A stretch of 7,427 nt of DNA from Stigonema ocellatum SAG 48.90 = DSM 106950. Lineage in GTDB: Bacteria > Cyanobacteriota > Cyanobacteriia > Cyanobacteriales > Nostocaceae. The notes beneath the pieces are model-generated. The model was not told the origin of the DNA, did no database searches, and saw only the letters and a list, made by a program, of their open reading frames with translations. Positions 1-4,930 of this stretch are shown one piece after another. A program made the translations under genes and the position numbers. The first letter of the stretch is position 1. Every line of letters starts with the position of its first letter. The stretch covers positions 1 to 7,427 of the forward strand of contig JADQBA010000264.1 of assembly GCA_016903675.1 (NCBI GenBank), written 5' to 3'.

Positions 1-141
1 CAGCTGTGGGCAATACCGCAGCCGATCAGATCGAGAGGGCCGGGTCAGCCGCCGCCGAGCGCATCCGGTGGGCCAGTCAGCACAAAGCGGATGCCTTTGC
101 GAATCGGGTTGGCTTTACCTCATGGCAAGCCGCAACGGTGG
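1..141. repeat. Terminal direct repeat, left copy (circle closure)
   Basis: These 141 bases are identical to the last 141 bases of the window (7287-7427). The reading frame of the membrane-anchored mobilization gene continues exactly across the join. This is what a circular molecule looks like when an assembler opens it with an overlap the size of its k-mer. I read it as one locus counted twice, not a biological repeat. The circle is then 7286 bp. Confidence 0.95.
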
Positions 142-311
142 TCTTCTTGGGGTTTAGCTTACTGATCGTGGGCGTGTATTGGTTGAACAGCGACCGGGAA
201 GCGGCTTTAGCAAAAGCCCGATCGGAGACCCAGGCCGTGCGGGAGTTTACCGATTGGGTGAAGACCCAGCCGGAAGGGAAACGGCTGTATGATCGCTATT
301 ACAACCCTTGA
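1..311 (+). CDS. Membrane-anchored mobilization protein, 3' part (gene crosses the cut point)
   Basis: This is the C-terminal part of a 237-residue protein whose start is at 6884. The frame enters at base 1 and stops with TGA at 309-311. The piece holds the end of an Ala/Glu/Arg-rich amphipathic stretch and then one clear transmembrane helix (about residues 176-196 of the whole protein, from W-Q-A-A-T-V-V to V-Y-W-L). A short charged tail follows, containing an F-T-D-W-V-K stretch and ending in R-Y-Y-N-P. An apparent GTG start at base 6 is only an internal Val codon exposed by the cut. The role is inferred from its place as third gene of the mobilization operon: it may tether the relaxosome to the inner membrane or a helper secretion channel. 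The product family is not recognised with certainty. Confidence 0.85.
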   Translation, partial: AVGNTAADQIERAGSAAAERIRWASQHKADAFANRVGFTSWQAATVVFLGFSLLIVGVYWLNSDREAALAKARSETQAVREFTDWVKTQPEGKRLYDRYYNP

Positions 312-363
312 ATTAATCGTTTGCCCACCCTGTTATACTAACTACTCAACCCGTTTTAAGTCT

Positions 364-789
364 ATGTCCCTGAAAGGCCCTATCATTTGCATTGACGATG
401 ATGACGATGATCAACATTTACTCCGACATGCCATTGAGCAAGCAGGTGTTACGAATCCAATCCGGTTCTTTGCCAATGGCGAGGACGCGCTGAGCTATTT
501 TGAAACGACGACTGAACAACCCTTTCTGATCCTGTGCGACATCAATATGCCGTTTCTCAATGGGTTAGAACTACGGCAGCGGATTAACGACAGCGAGTAC
601 TTGCGCCAAAAAGCGATCCCGTTTGTGTTTTTGACGACGGCTTCTAATGCCGAGTACGTCCGACAGGCTTATCAGGAGTCGGTACAGGGGTTTTACGAAA
701 AGGCCACCAACTACGCCCAGCTTCAGCAGCAAGTCAGACTCATCATTGAGTATTGGCAAAGTTGTTTACACCCCAATAACGTAGTTTAG
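364..789 (+). CDS. Single-domain response regulator (CheY/Rcp1-like), copy 1
   Basis: This is a 141-residue stand-alone receiver domain of the kind that takes a phosphoryl group from a histidine kinase. All key residues are visible: an acidic run D11-D16 after beta-1, the phospho-acceptor D59 in L-C-D-I-N-M-P, T92 in F-L-T-T-A, and K113 in F-Y-E-K. No DNA-binding or enzymatic output domain follows. An upstream in-frame ATG at 289 would overlap the end of the mobilization gene and add 25 residues unlike a receiver, so ATG 364 is preferred; it places beta-1 at the usual distance from the N-terminus. The gene starts 52 bp after the membrane-anchored mobilization gene on the same strand and could be read from the mob transcript. 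The six-Asp run comes from a 9-bp unit (GACGATGAT) repeated twice. No histidine kinase is encoded on the plasmid. Confidence 0.9.
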   Translation: MSLKGPIICIDDDDDDQHLLRHAIEQAGVTNPIRFFANGEDALSYFETTTEQPFLILCDINMPFLNGLELRQRINDSEYLRQKAIPFVFLTTASNAEYVRQAYQESVQGFYEKATNYAQLQQQVRLIIEYWQSCLHPNNVV

Positions 790-873
790 TGACTCTTTTT
801 TGCCCCGTTGTTTTTGTACTATTCCGAGGGTTGTTGTATAAATGATTATTATGTTAAGCGATTATTCTAAGAT

Positions 874-1302
874 TCAGGCTAGTTTGCTAGCATACTGGCA
901 AGCGGTTAGCAGCGTTTCGGTAAGGGTATTGAAATCCATCGGTTTTGGCAAAAAGGTCGCCGCCCCAGCTCCGTAAAAACTGCTGATTTCCGAGTGAGAC
1001 GCATCCGCACTCATCATCACAATTGGAATGAAGCGGTATTGGGCTTGTTGCTTCAAAGCCACCAGGGTTTGATATCCGCTTAAGCCGGGCATATGTTGGT
1101 CAAGCAGAACCAAATTAGGTTTTTCACTTAGTTGCTGTAAGGTATTCAAAAAAGCCTGTCCATTCTCAAACGAGCGCAATGAACAGCCAGGTAGGTAACC
1201 TTTAAAGATCAACTCAACCAGCGAGCGGTAATCCGCCGTGTCATCGACGAGGCAGACGAATGTTGCCAGGGACTGAGGGGTATTCAAAGAAGGGGTTGCC
1301 AT
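874..1302 (-). CDS. Single-domain response regulator, copy 2
   Basis: This is a 142-residue receiver-only protein, counted from ATG 1302. It has D20-D21 after beta-1 (C-L-V-D-D), the phospho-acceptor D68 in L-L-D-Q-H-M-P-G, S98 in M-M-S-A, and K120 in L-P-K-P, so it should be phosphorylatable. An in-frame start at 1383 would add 27 residues rich in Thr, Ser, Arg and Gly with no receiver character, so 1302 is chosen, though neither start has a clear ribosome binding site. It faces the first regulator (stop at 789) across 84 bp. It is clearly different in sequence from the other two (V-D-D-T-A-D instead of the D-D-D-x-D-D run), so the set did not arise by simple recent tandem duplication. There is no output domain and no partner kinase in the window. 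Confidence 0.9.
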   Translation of the reverse strand: MATPSLNTPQSLATFVCLVDDTADYRSLVELIFKGYLPGCSLRSFENGQAFLNTLQQLSEKPNLVLLDQHMPGLSGYQTLVALKQQAQYRFIPIVMMSADASHSEISSFYGAGAATFLPKPMDFNTLTETLLTACQYASKLA

Positions 1303-1383
1303 GATCGGACCGCCGAAGTGGTGGCTACGAGTAAGAGACCAACATCCGGTTGTACGGTTCGTTCCGGAGGAAGTTAGTCCCAA

Positions 1384-1508
1384 TAGGGCAACCAGGCGAA
1401 AAACTATTGTTTAGAACTGAATAGACTAATCAAAGAGATAAACGTCAATGAATCAATAAGGTGTTGGAACGATAACAAAGGTGAGGCAACGGTATACAGA
1501 AAGGATTA
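1384..1508. other. Intergenic, nothing assignable
   Basis: These 125 bp lie between the second response regulator and the coiled-coil gene remnant. The stretch should contain the minus-strand promoter of the regulator. I see a weak TAxxTTTG-like box on the minus strand (plus-strand CAAAGAGA at about 1431-1438, one mismatch) but no properly spaced upstream TTTG. No hairpin, ORF or repeat is convincing. Confidence 0.3.
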
Positions 1509-1607
1509 TCATGCTATGCGGTTTTTCTCAGAATTGACCTCTTGATCGGCCCGCTTTAAGACTATTTCTAAATCCGCCTTTTCCTGCTCTTGACGAACAA
1601 TTAAGCG
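1509..1607 (-). pseudogene. In-frame continuation of the coiled-coil gene past the TGA
   Basis: After the TGA at 1608-1610 the frame runs on for 32 codons to a TGA at 1509-1511. The translated piece (R-L-I-V-R-Q-E-Q-E-K-A-D-L-E to K-N-R-I-A) has the same helical, charged, heptad-like character as the part before the stop. It has no start codon of its own in a sensible place. I read it as the severed C-terminus of the upstream gene. Confidence 0.4.
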
Positions 1608-1847
1608 TCACCATCTTTCCTGATAAATGGCTCTGAACTCCATTAGTTCCGAATCCTGTTGGCGTAGCAGAATAGGCAGTTCATAATAACTTAACCTTCT
1701 TGACGAGAGGTCATGATACTCCTGCTCGTGCCTTCGACCCAAGGCGCGTCTATTCTCTATTTCAGCAGTGTAAAGGGCTTTTTGTTCCTGGCAATGGCGT
1801 TGCCAAAGATTCAACCGTTGTTGTGCTTGTTTAGACAAAGAGACCAT
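1608..1847 (-). CDS. Small coiled-coil protein, probably truncated by an in-frame TGA
   Basis: This reads as 79 residues, rich in Gln, Glu, Arg and Leu (for example Q-Q-R-L-N-L-W-Q-R-H at the N-terminus), predicted to be helical or coiled-coil, with no signal peptide or membrane segment. No family is recognised. The frame stops at a TGA just after a Trp codon. Past the TGA the same frame stays open for 32 more codons with the same Glu/Lys/Gln-rich helical composition. This suggests a longer ancestral gene of about 112 codons cut by a nonsense change, or a sequencing error. It is isolated, with 305 bp to the next minus-strand start and the terminator/tRNA-like unit on its other side. It could be an undescribed accessory gene or a decaying one. 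Confidence 0.45.
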   Translation of the reverse strand: MVSLSKQAQQRLNLWQRHCQEQKALYTAEIENRRALGRRHEQEYHDLSSRRLSYYELPILLRQQDSELMEFRAIYQERW

Positions 1848-1933
1848 AAAGCAAAAGTTTCTTTATCATTAAACAGTACTAGTCTAAATCGGTTTATAAA
1901 AGGCTGATTTACTCAACGTTATACCTTCCGCTT

Positions 1934-1965
1934 TACCTACTCCACTAGAGGGAGTAGGTATTTTT
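1934..1965 (+). terminator. Strong intrinsic terminator, plus strand
   Basis: A perfect 10-bp inverted repeat (TACCTACTCC at 1934-1943 and GGAGTAGGTA at 1951-1960) encloses a 7-nt loop and is followed directly by TTTTT. On the minus strand the stem is followed by AAGCGG, so it acts on plus-strand transcripts. No plus-strand protein gene precedes it within about 1.1 kb. It may end a small RNA, or protect the tRNA-like gene and response regulator downstream from read-through. Confidence 0.85.
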
Positions 1966-1996
1966 ACATGATTAATTAGGTTCTATGTCCTTGTAG

Positions 1997-2075
1997 GACT
2001 CCGTAGCTTAACCGGCAGAGCGATTGATTCTCATCAGGCATCAATAGGGCGGCAGTTCGAACCTGTCCGGAGTCG
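1997..2075 (+). tRNA. tRNA-like gene with an enlarged (13-nt) anticodon loop
   Basis: The whole cloverleaf can be drawn. The acceptor stem is GACTCCG (1997-2003) with CGGAGTC (2068-2074). T8-A9 follow, then a D arm GCTT/GAGC with loop AACCGGCA, which keeps A14, G18-G19 and A21. G26 is next, then an anticodon stem ATTGA (2023-2027) with TCAAT (2041-2045), a 5-nt variable loop, and a T arm GGCAG/CTGTC around the canonical TTCGAAC. The odd part is the anticodon loop: 13 nt (2028-2040) instead of 7. Counting from the 5' side gives U33 and a CUC triplet followed by A, but the extra 6 nt make any assignment unsafe. The acceptor stem and TTGATTCT/ATCAA arm resemble, from memory, tRNA-Lys(CUU) of Bacteroidota with an insertion at the anticodon. 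CCA is not encoded and the discriminator base would be G. It may be a decayed tRNA, an old attachment site, or a functional non-canonical RNA. Confidence 0.65.
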
Positions 2076-2119
2076 CTTCTATCTACTTCCTACTGTTCAT
2101 TTCAACTCTTTTACTAGCC

Positions 2120-2518
2120 ATGGAAAACGCCCCAACGGTCTGGATTGTGGATGACGACGAGGATGATCAATTGATGATCGAAACGGCCTTTCAAGAAGTT
2201 ATTTTCCCTTTGGCGATCAAGCAGTTGTCGGATGGCGATGAGTTGTTACCCCAGTTAGAAAAAGCGCCTTCGCTACCCAAATTGATTTTACTGGATTTGA
2301 ATATGCAGCGCATGAATGGGTTTGATGTGTTAGCCGAGTTACGCACGGTACCTGCTTATCGAAAATTGCCAGTTGTTATCTTAACCACGTCGGATAACGA
2401 AGATGATAAACGCAAGTCCCTGGCTTTGGGAGCCAACGGTTTTTTGACTAAACCCTGCTCCCTAAGAGCCGTTATTAGCATGCTCAGGCGACTGGTTTCA
2501 GAATGGCATCTGAATTAA
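2120..2518 (+). CDS. Single-domain response regulator (CheY/Rcp1-like), copy 3
   Basis: This is a 132-residue receiver-only protein. It has the acidic cluster D11-D16 (V-D-D-D-E-D-D-Q), the phospho-acceptor D59 in L-L-D-L-N-M, T90 in I-L-T-T-S, and K111 in L-T-K-P. The loop after the acceptor reads N-M-Q-R-M-N-G, so the Pro usually found two residues after Asn in this subfamily is Gln. It begins 44 bp after the tRNA-like gene on the same strand, so the two may share a transcript. Its architecture is close to the first regulator (same acidic run and Gln after it), suggesting related subfamilies, but overall identity looks modest. It is followed at 33 bp by the convergent lipoprotein gene. The partner kinase must be chromosomal if there is one. 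Confidence 0.92.
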   Translation: MENAPTVWIVDDDEDDQLMIETAFQEVIFPLAIKQLSDGDELLPQLEKAPSLPKLILLDLNMQRMNGFDVLAELRTVPAYRKLPVVILTTSDNEDDKRKSLALGANGFLTKPCSLRAVISMLRRLVSEWHLN

Positions 2519-2551
2519 GATCTATCTAAAAAATACGCATCCTTTACGCCA

Positions 2552-2740
2552 TCAAGGGGTTGACCTGGGCGAGATTACCGAATCAGCGCCAAGGGTTGAT
2601 GCCGAGTCAACCAGGATGGTTGCCAGTGAATCCAGACGGGTACTTTTAGTCGTGGTTTCGGTTGATTCGGTCGGACCGCAGGCGCTGAGCAAGGCAACGA
2701 TCAGGCCCGGTAAACCAATTAATTTAACAATTGCTTTCAT
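2552..2740 (-). CDS. Small lipoprotein
   Basis: This is a 62-residue product counted from ATG 2740. The N-terminus is a lipoprotein signal: M-K-A-I-V-K, a hydrophobic stretch, then the lipobox L-L-S-A-C-G with Cys21 as the expected lipidation site. The mature part is only about 42 residues, rich in Thr and Ser, with no recognised domain. An upstream TTG at 2767 would add nine residues before the signal and spoil it, so the ATG is preferred. It is the last gene of the minus-strand set running from rep. The role is unknown: it could be a surface-exclusion, lysis or simply accessory envelope protein, and nothing in the sequence decides between these. Confidence 0.6.
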   Translation of the reverse strand: MKAIVKLIGLPGLIVALLSACGPTESTETTTKSTRLDSLATILVDSASTLGADSVISPRSTP

Positions 2741-2771
2741 GGGGTCAAATTCGCTTGTATCGACCAATTCA

Positions 2772-3014
2772 TCACGACTCCGTTGCCATTGTCTCTCCCT
2801 CGCCCGTCTTGTCGCGGTGAGTACCGGTCAGGTCATGGGTACGTTTCTTACCAGTCTCTTGCTGGGTGCTGGCTGACTCAGGTAGCACCGGAACGTCGTC
2901 CGAAGGCTGGTAGGCTTCTTCTATAGCCATTAACGCCTGGGTTCCAGCATCGAGGTCAATGATCGGTTGGTTTTCTAATTTCGCTTCGTCCTGAGTGGTT
3001 GGTTCCTTTCCCAT
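2772..3014 (-). CDS. Small acidic hydrophilic protein, unknown function
   Basis: This encodes 80 residues starting M-G-K-E-P-T-T-Q-D-E, rich in Glu, Asp, Thr and Gln, with no signal peptide, membrane segment or Cys, and probably largely disordered. A short part around D-A-G-T-Q-A-L-M-A-I-E-E-A-Y could form a helix. I do not recognise a family. It starts 27 bp after the stop of the candidate antitoxin gene and ends 31 bp before the lipoprotein start, all on the minus strand, so it is probably a member of the same transcript. The case for it being real rests on this packing and on the absence of a better gene on either strand here. Confidence 0.5.
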   Translation of the reverse strand: MGKEPTTQDEAKLENQPIIDLDAGTQALMAIEEAYQPSDDVPVLPESASTQQETGKKRTHDLTGTHRDKTGEGETMATES

Positions 3015-3041
3015 AACTAGATTTAGTTAAGTTCACCGAGG

Positions 3042-3302
3042 CTACTCAGGCTTATCGGCCTGATTGTTTCGTTTGGCTTTTTCAATGGCAATCGTTTCGG
3101 CCAAGGTCAGATAAGGCCCCTGATGATTGGCCCACCGTTCCCCCATTTCTTTGAGTTCAGCGGCTGTATGGCCGTTTTTAATCACGGCTACCATTTTGGG
3201 AGCCGCAGTCACTTTTTTATTAGGATTTCTGGGTGATTTGAGCATAGCGGTTGCGTTCTTTTCGGCTGGCTGGCCGACAACTAATGGGCCGAATTTGATC
3301 AT
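3042..3302 (-). CDS. Small basic protein overlapping the toxin gene (candidate antitoxin)
   Basis: This is 86 residues from ATG 3302, or 67 from an internal ATG at 3245. The toxin gene stops at 3220, so the overlap is 83 bp or 26 bp; the shorter form is the more usual arrangement for a coupled pair. The middle is basic (P-R-N-P-N-K-K-V-T) and is followed by helices with H-T-A-A-E-L-K-E-M-G-E-R-W and L-A-E-T-I-A-I-E-K-A-K-R. It does not look like the classical BrnA antitoxin, whose ribbon-helix-helix C-terminus I cannot find. Candidate antitoxin status is inferred only from the overlap with a BrnT-like gene. The start is uncertain. Confidence 0.55.
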   Translation of the reverse strand: MIKFGPLVVGQPAEKNATAMLKSPRNPNKKVTAAPKMVAVIKNGHTAAELKEMGERWANHQGPYLTLAETIAIEKAKRNNQADKPE

Positions 3303-3516
3303 TTCTTAGTGAATAAGCAACGAAGAGTAAGCGGTTTTGGTTGCTTACTCCCACGCCACTGTATTGCTGTTCACCCCGGCCATCTACCCGATCAGGAGTC
3401 GGGCGAAAATTCGAGTCGGTGAATATACTTTCTACTTCTTCGACAGTATTGGCCCGGAGTGGGTATTGGTCGATAATATGGCCTTTATTAGCCGCATCCC
3501 ACTGAAATTCAAGCAT
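3220..3516 (-). CDS. brnT: BrnT-like toxin (DUF497 family, RelE-like ribonuclease)
   Basis: This is 98 residues, the usual length for BrnT. The family signature is visible at both ends: the start M-L-E-F-Q-W-D-A-A-N-K, an N-terminal helix V-E-E-V-E-S-I-F (residues 25-32), and a C-terminal block R-L-L-F-V-A-Y with R-N-D-Q-I-R-P-I-S and R-P-A-S-R-K-E-R-N-R-Y (residues 62-91). Known BrnT proteins fold like RelE, cleave RNA and arrest growth until BrnA neutralises them. The classic K-H-G near residue 15 is not seen; the region here reads K-G-H-I-I-D-Q-Y-P, so the family call is good but activity is unproven. The gene starts 18 bp after the rep stop on the same strand and overlaps the next small gene, an arrangement that fits a plasmid-maintenance module. 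Confidence 0.75.
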   Translation of the reverse strand: MLEFQWDAANKGHIIDQYPLRANTVEEVESIFTDSNFRPTPDRVDGRGEQQYSGVGVSNQNRLLFVAYSLRNDQIRPISCRPASRKERNRYAQITQKS

Positions 3517-3534
3517 TTTTCTGTCCCTTTGGTG

Positions 3535-4497
3535 CTAAACACCGAACGATTTAGCCGTGTACGCGCCTAAATTGCTGATTTTCTTGTCATTATGTTGTAT
3601 ATGAAGGTCATAAAGCCGTTTATTGATTTCCTTGATGGGGAAATTTAACAGCACGGTTTGAGCCTGATCTTTCCGTAGTCCAAACTGCTTGACGAGCCGG
3701 TCGAATAAGGTTGTATGCTCTTCACTAATCACAAAGCCAGGGGGGAAATTACGGTCGTCATCCACGGAGAGCATAAACTTTACATGAGTTACCTTGTGGC
3801 CACGTCCACGCCTAGGAGCAGGCATTGGTTCATAGGTAAATTGCAGGTCTGTTTTTTCGAGGTCTCTCTTGGCCGGTTTTAACACTTTAGCATCGAATTC
3901 GCCCCATTTGCTGTACTTATCAAAGCCATCCTTGTTCATCACGCCAAGCAACGTTTTAAGTTCGTCTAAGGGGTACATATGGCCTTTATCAGCATGGAAA
4001 CGCCACTGTGTTAATTGTTGATACATTGCTTGACCATATTTAGAACGCAGGGCCAGCACCAGATCGACATCAAGTTGAGAGAAGTTACCTCCTTTGAGTT
4101 TTTCACTGAAATTGAGAATAAACGGCCTTACGTGCGCTGAGATTGTGAGCTGCACTGTGCCTTCTCCCTCCAAATATAGAGCCGACGCGAATAAGCCCGT
4201 CTGTAAGACGTTCTTACGTGGTTTGCCTTCCTTATCGACTCGATTAGAAGGCATTTCAAATTCCTTGGGATGGATGAGCTGTAAAGTCTGTTGGCGCAAC
4301 CTAGCATAGTTAATCTTGTCGCCTGTACGTTCCATCAACTCGATAGCTGAAATCTCATAAATGGTTTCTGCGGTGTGGTCAGGCTGGATTTGAGAGCAGA
4401 CCATGTAGAATAAGTTTCGCTGTAGCTTGGAGAGATTGACAGCGATACGATTGAGCGAGTTCTCAAAAAGAACCATGGTTGGTTTAACTTTGTCCAT
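3535..4497 (-). CDS. rep: Replication initiator, Rep_3 (RepB/RepE) superfamily
   Basis: This is a 320-residue plasmid initiator. Proteins of this family have two winged-helix domains: monomers bind iterons and open the origin, while dimers repress the gene. Here the first domain spans about residues 8-135, opening with N-R-I-A-V-N-L-S-K-L-Q-R-N-L-F. The second covers about 140-245 and includes A-L-R-S-K-Y-G-Q-A-M-Y, the recognition region L-D-E-L-K-T-L-L-G-V, and K-V-L-K-P-A-K-R-D-L. The C-terminal segment (about 260-320, ending near I-S-N-L-G-A-Y) is common in Bacteroidota members. ATG 4497 is the first good start; an alternative is ATG 4476, seven codons in. Four iterons lie just upstream (4617-4724), as expected for this family. 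It heads the minus-strand transcript that includes the toxin gene. Confidence 0.93.
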   Translation of the reverse strand: MDKVKPTMVLFENSLNRIAVNLSKLQRNLFYMVCSQIQPDHTAETIYEISAIELMERTGDKINYARLRQQTLQLIHPKEFEMPSNRVDKEGKPRKNVLQTGLFASALYLEGEGTVQLTISAHVRPFILNFSEKLKGGNFSQLDVDLVLALRSKYGQAMYQQLTQWRFHADKGHMYPLDELKTLLGVMNKDGFDKYSKWGEFDAKVLKPAKRDLEKTDLQFTYEPMPAPRRGRGHKVTHVKFMLSVDDDRNFPPGFVISEEHTTLFDRLVKQFGLRKDQAQTVLLNFPIKEINKRLYDLHIQHNDKKISNLGAYTAKSFGV

Positions 4498-4546
4498 TGG
4501 GGCCGGTCAGGTCGGGGAAGTTGTGAGAAGCGGAACCGCCTGATTC
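4498..4546 (-). promoter_or_regulatory. Structured leader of the rep mRNA
   Basis: The short leader contains an 8-bp stem with one bulge: plus-strand TCAGG-T-CGG at 4507-4515 pairs with CCGCCTGA at 4536-4543. An outer pair TGGGGC (4498-4503) with GCCCCA (4549-4554) would place the base of the structure next to the start codon, but its far half overlaps the -7 promoter box and may not be transcribed. There is no Shine-Dalgarno sequence. Folding could limit Rep synthesis; this is inference. Confidence 0.4.
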
Positions 4547-4552
4547 GTGCCC

Positions 4553-4583
4553 CAAACTTAAAAACTAAAATATGACTTACAAA
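4553..4583 (-). promoter_or_regulatory. Bacteroidota-type promoter of rep
   Basis: On the minus strand the -7 box is TAAGTTTG (plus 4553-4560), an exact match to the Bacteroidota consensus TAxxTTTG. The -33 box is TTTG (plus 4580-4583). The spacer is 19 bp, as known for the group's main sigma factor. Transcription should start near 4547, giving a leader of about 50 nt. The -33 box sits in a partial iteron (CTTACAAAA at 4576-4584), which fits autorepression by Rep. Confidence 0.7.
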
Positions 4584-4616
4584 ATAGACCAGTTATATTT
4601 TACAATGTTCTATACG

Positions 4617-4724
4617 CTTACAAAAAGTCATCTTTTACGGCCTTCTCACTTACGAAAAGTCATCTTTTAAATGCTTGAACGCTTACGAAAAGTCATCTTT
4701 TAGCTTACGAAAAGTCATCTTTTA
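4617..4724. repeat. Replication origin iterons (four 21-bp direct repeats)
   Basis: Four copies of CTTACgAAAAGTCATCTTTT plus a final A lie at 4617-4637, 4649-4669, 4682-4702 and 4704-4724. The last three are identical and the first differs by one base (CTTACA). Start-to-start distances are 32, 33 and 22 bp, close to three, three and two helical turns, so all sites face the same side of the DNA. Each copy contains the near-palindrome AAAAG-TCAT-CTTTT. Position directly upstream of rep and repeat style identify them as the Rep-binding sites of the origin. Confidence 0.9.
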
Positions 4725-4747
4725 AGCCCGTAACTATAGTGAATGTC

Positions 4748-4764
4748 AGGGCTTTACAAGCCCT
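4748..4764. repeat. Perfect inverted repeat beside the iterons
   Basis: AGGGCTT (4748-4754) and AAGCCCT (4758-4764) form a perfect 7-bp stem with a 3-nt loop, followed by TT. It lies 24 bp beyond the last iteron. It could be a protein-binding site, a single-strand hairpin used in replication, or a weak terminator; the sequence does not decide. Confidence 0.55.
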
Positions 4765-4781
4765 TTAACAAATAACAAATA

Positions 4782-4930
4782 GAAACATTTGTTTCCCAAA
4801 ACGTTTGATTTTCGGCATTTAGAGTAAAAAACAGGCTAATACCGTCAGTATGAAAGGGAGAGAAAAAACAAAAAAAAACAAATCAAAAATTTAAAAGGAA
4901 GGAGAGGGGGGGGCAACTATAAATATAGTT
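4782..4930. other. A/T-rich, purine-rich origin segment with two palindromes
   Basis: This contains GAAACA-TT-TGTTTC (4782-4795) and AACTATA-AA-TATAGTT (4915-4930), both perfect inverted repeats. Between them is a nearly all-purine stretch on the plus strand with long A runs and a run of eight G (4906-4913). Low duplex stability next to iterons fits a DNA-unwinding element. No ORF of useful length is present; the longest ATG frame here, at 4850, is 14 codons. Confidence 0.45.

Noticed and set aside
289..363. Longer N-terminus for the first response regulator from ATG 289
   Set aside because: It would overlap the preceding gene and adds a Cys- and Thr-rich segment foreign to receiver domains; ATG 364 fits the family.
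881..894. GCTAG-TTTG-CTAGC hairpin as a terminator between the convergent regulators
   Set aside because: It lies inside the 3' coding end of the second regulator, the stem is only 5 bp, and no T-tract follows in either direction.
1303..1383. Longer N-terminus for the second response regulator from 1383
   Set aside because: The extra 27 residues have no receiver character, and the domain is complete from ATG 1302.
1997..2075. tRNA-like gene as a current phage or island attachment site
   Set aside because: There is no integrase gene and no second copy of any part of the tRNA in the plasmid, so an active att site is not supported; an old scar remains possible.
2616..2876. Open plus-strand frame opposite the lipoprotein and acidic-protein genes
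   Set aside because: It spans two minus-strand genes and their gap, has no domain or start signal, and looks like a frame shadow; the minus strand gives a credible lipobox.
3127..3309. Plus-strand frame with a hydrophobic stretch opposite the antitoxin candidate
   Set aside because: The hydrophobicity comes from the complement of a basic, Ala-rich coding region; the minus-strand frame fits the operon.
4617..4724. Regularly repeated 21-bp units as a possible CRISPR array
   Set aside because: The copies are separated by only 1-12 bp, there are no spacer-sized unique sequences and no cas genes; position upstream of a Rep_3 gene identifies iterons.
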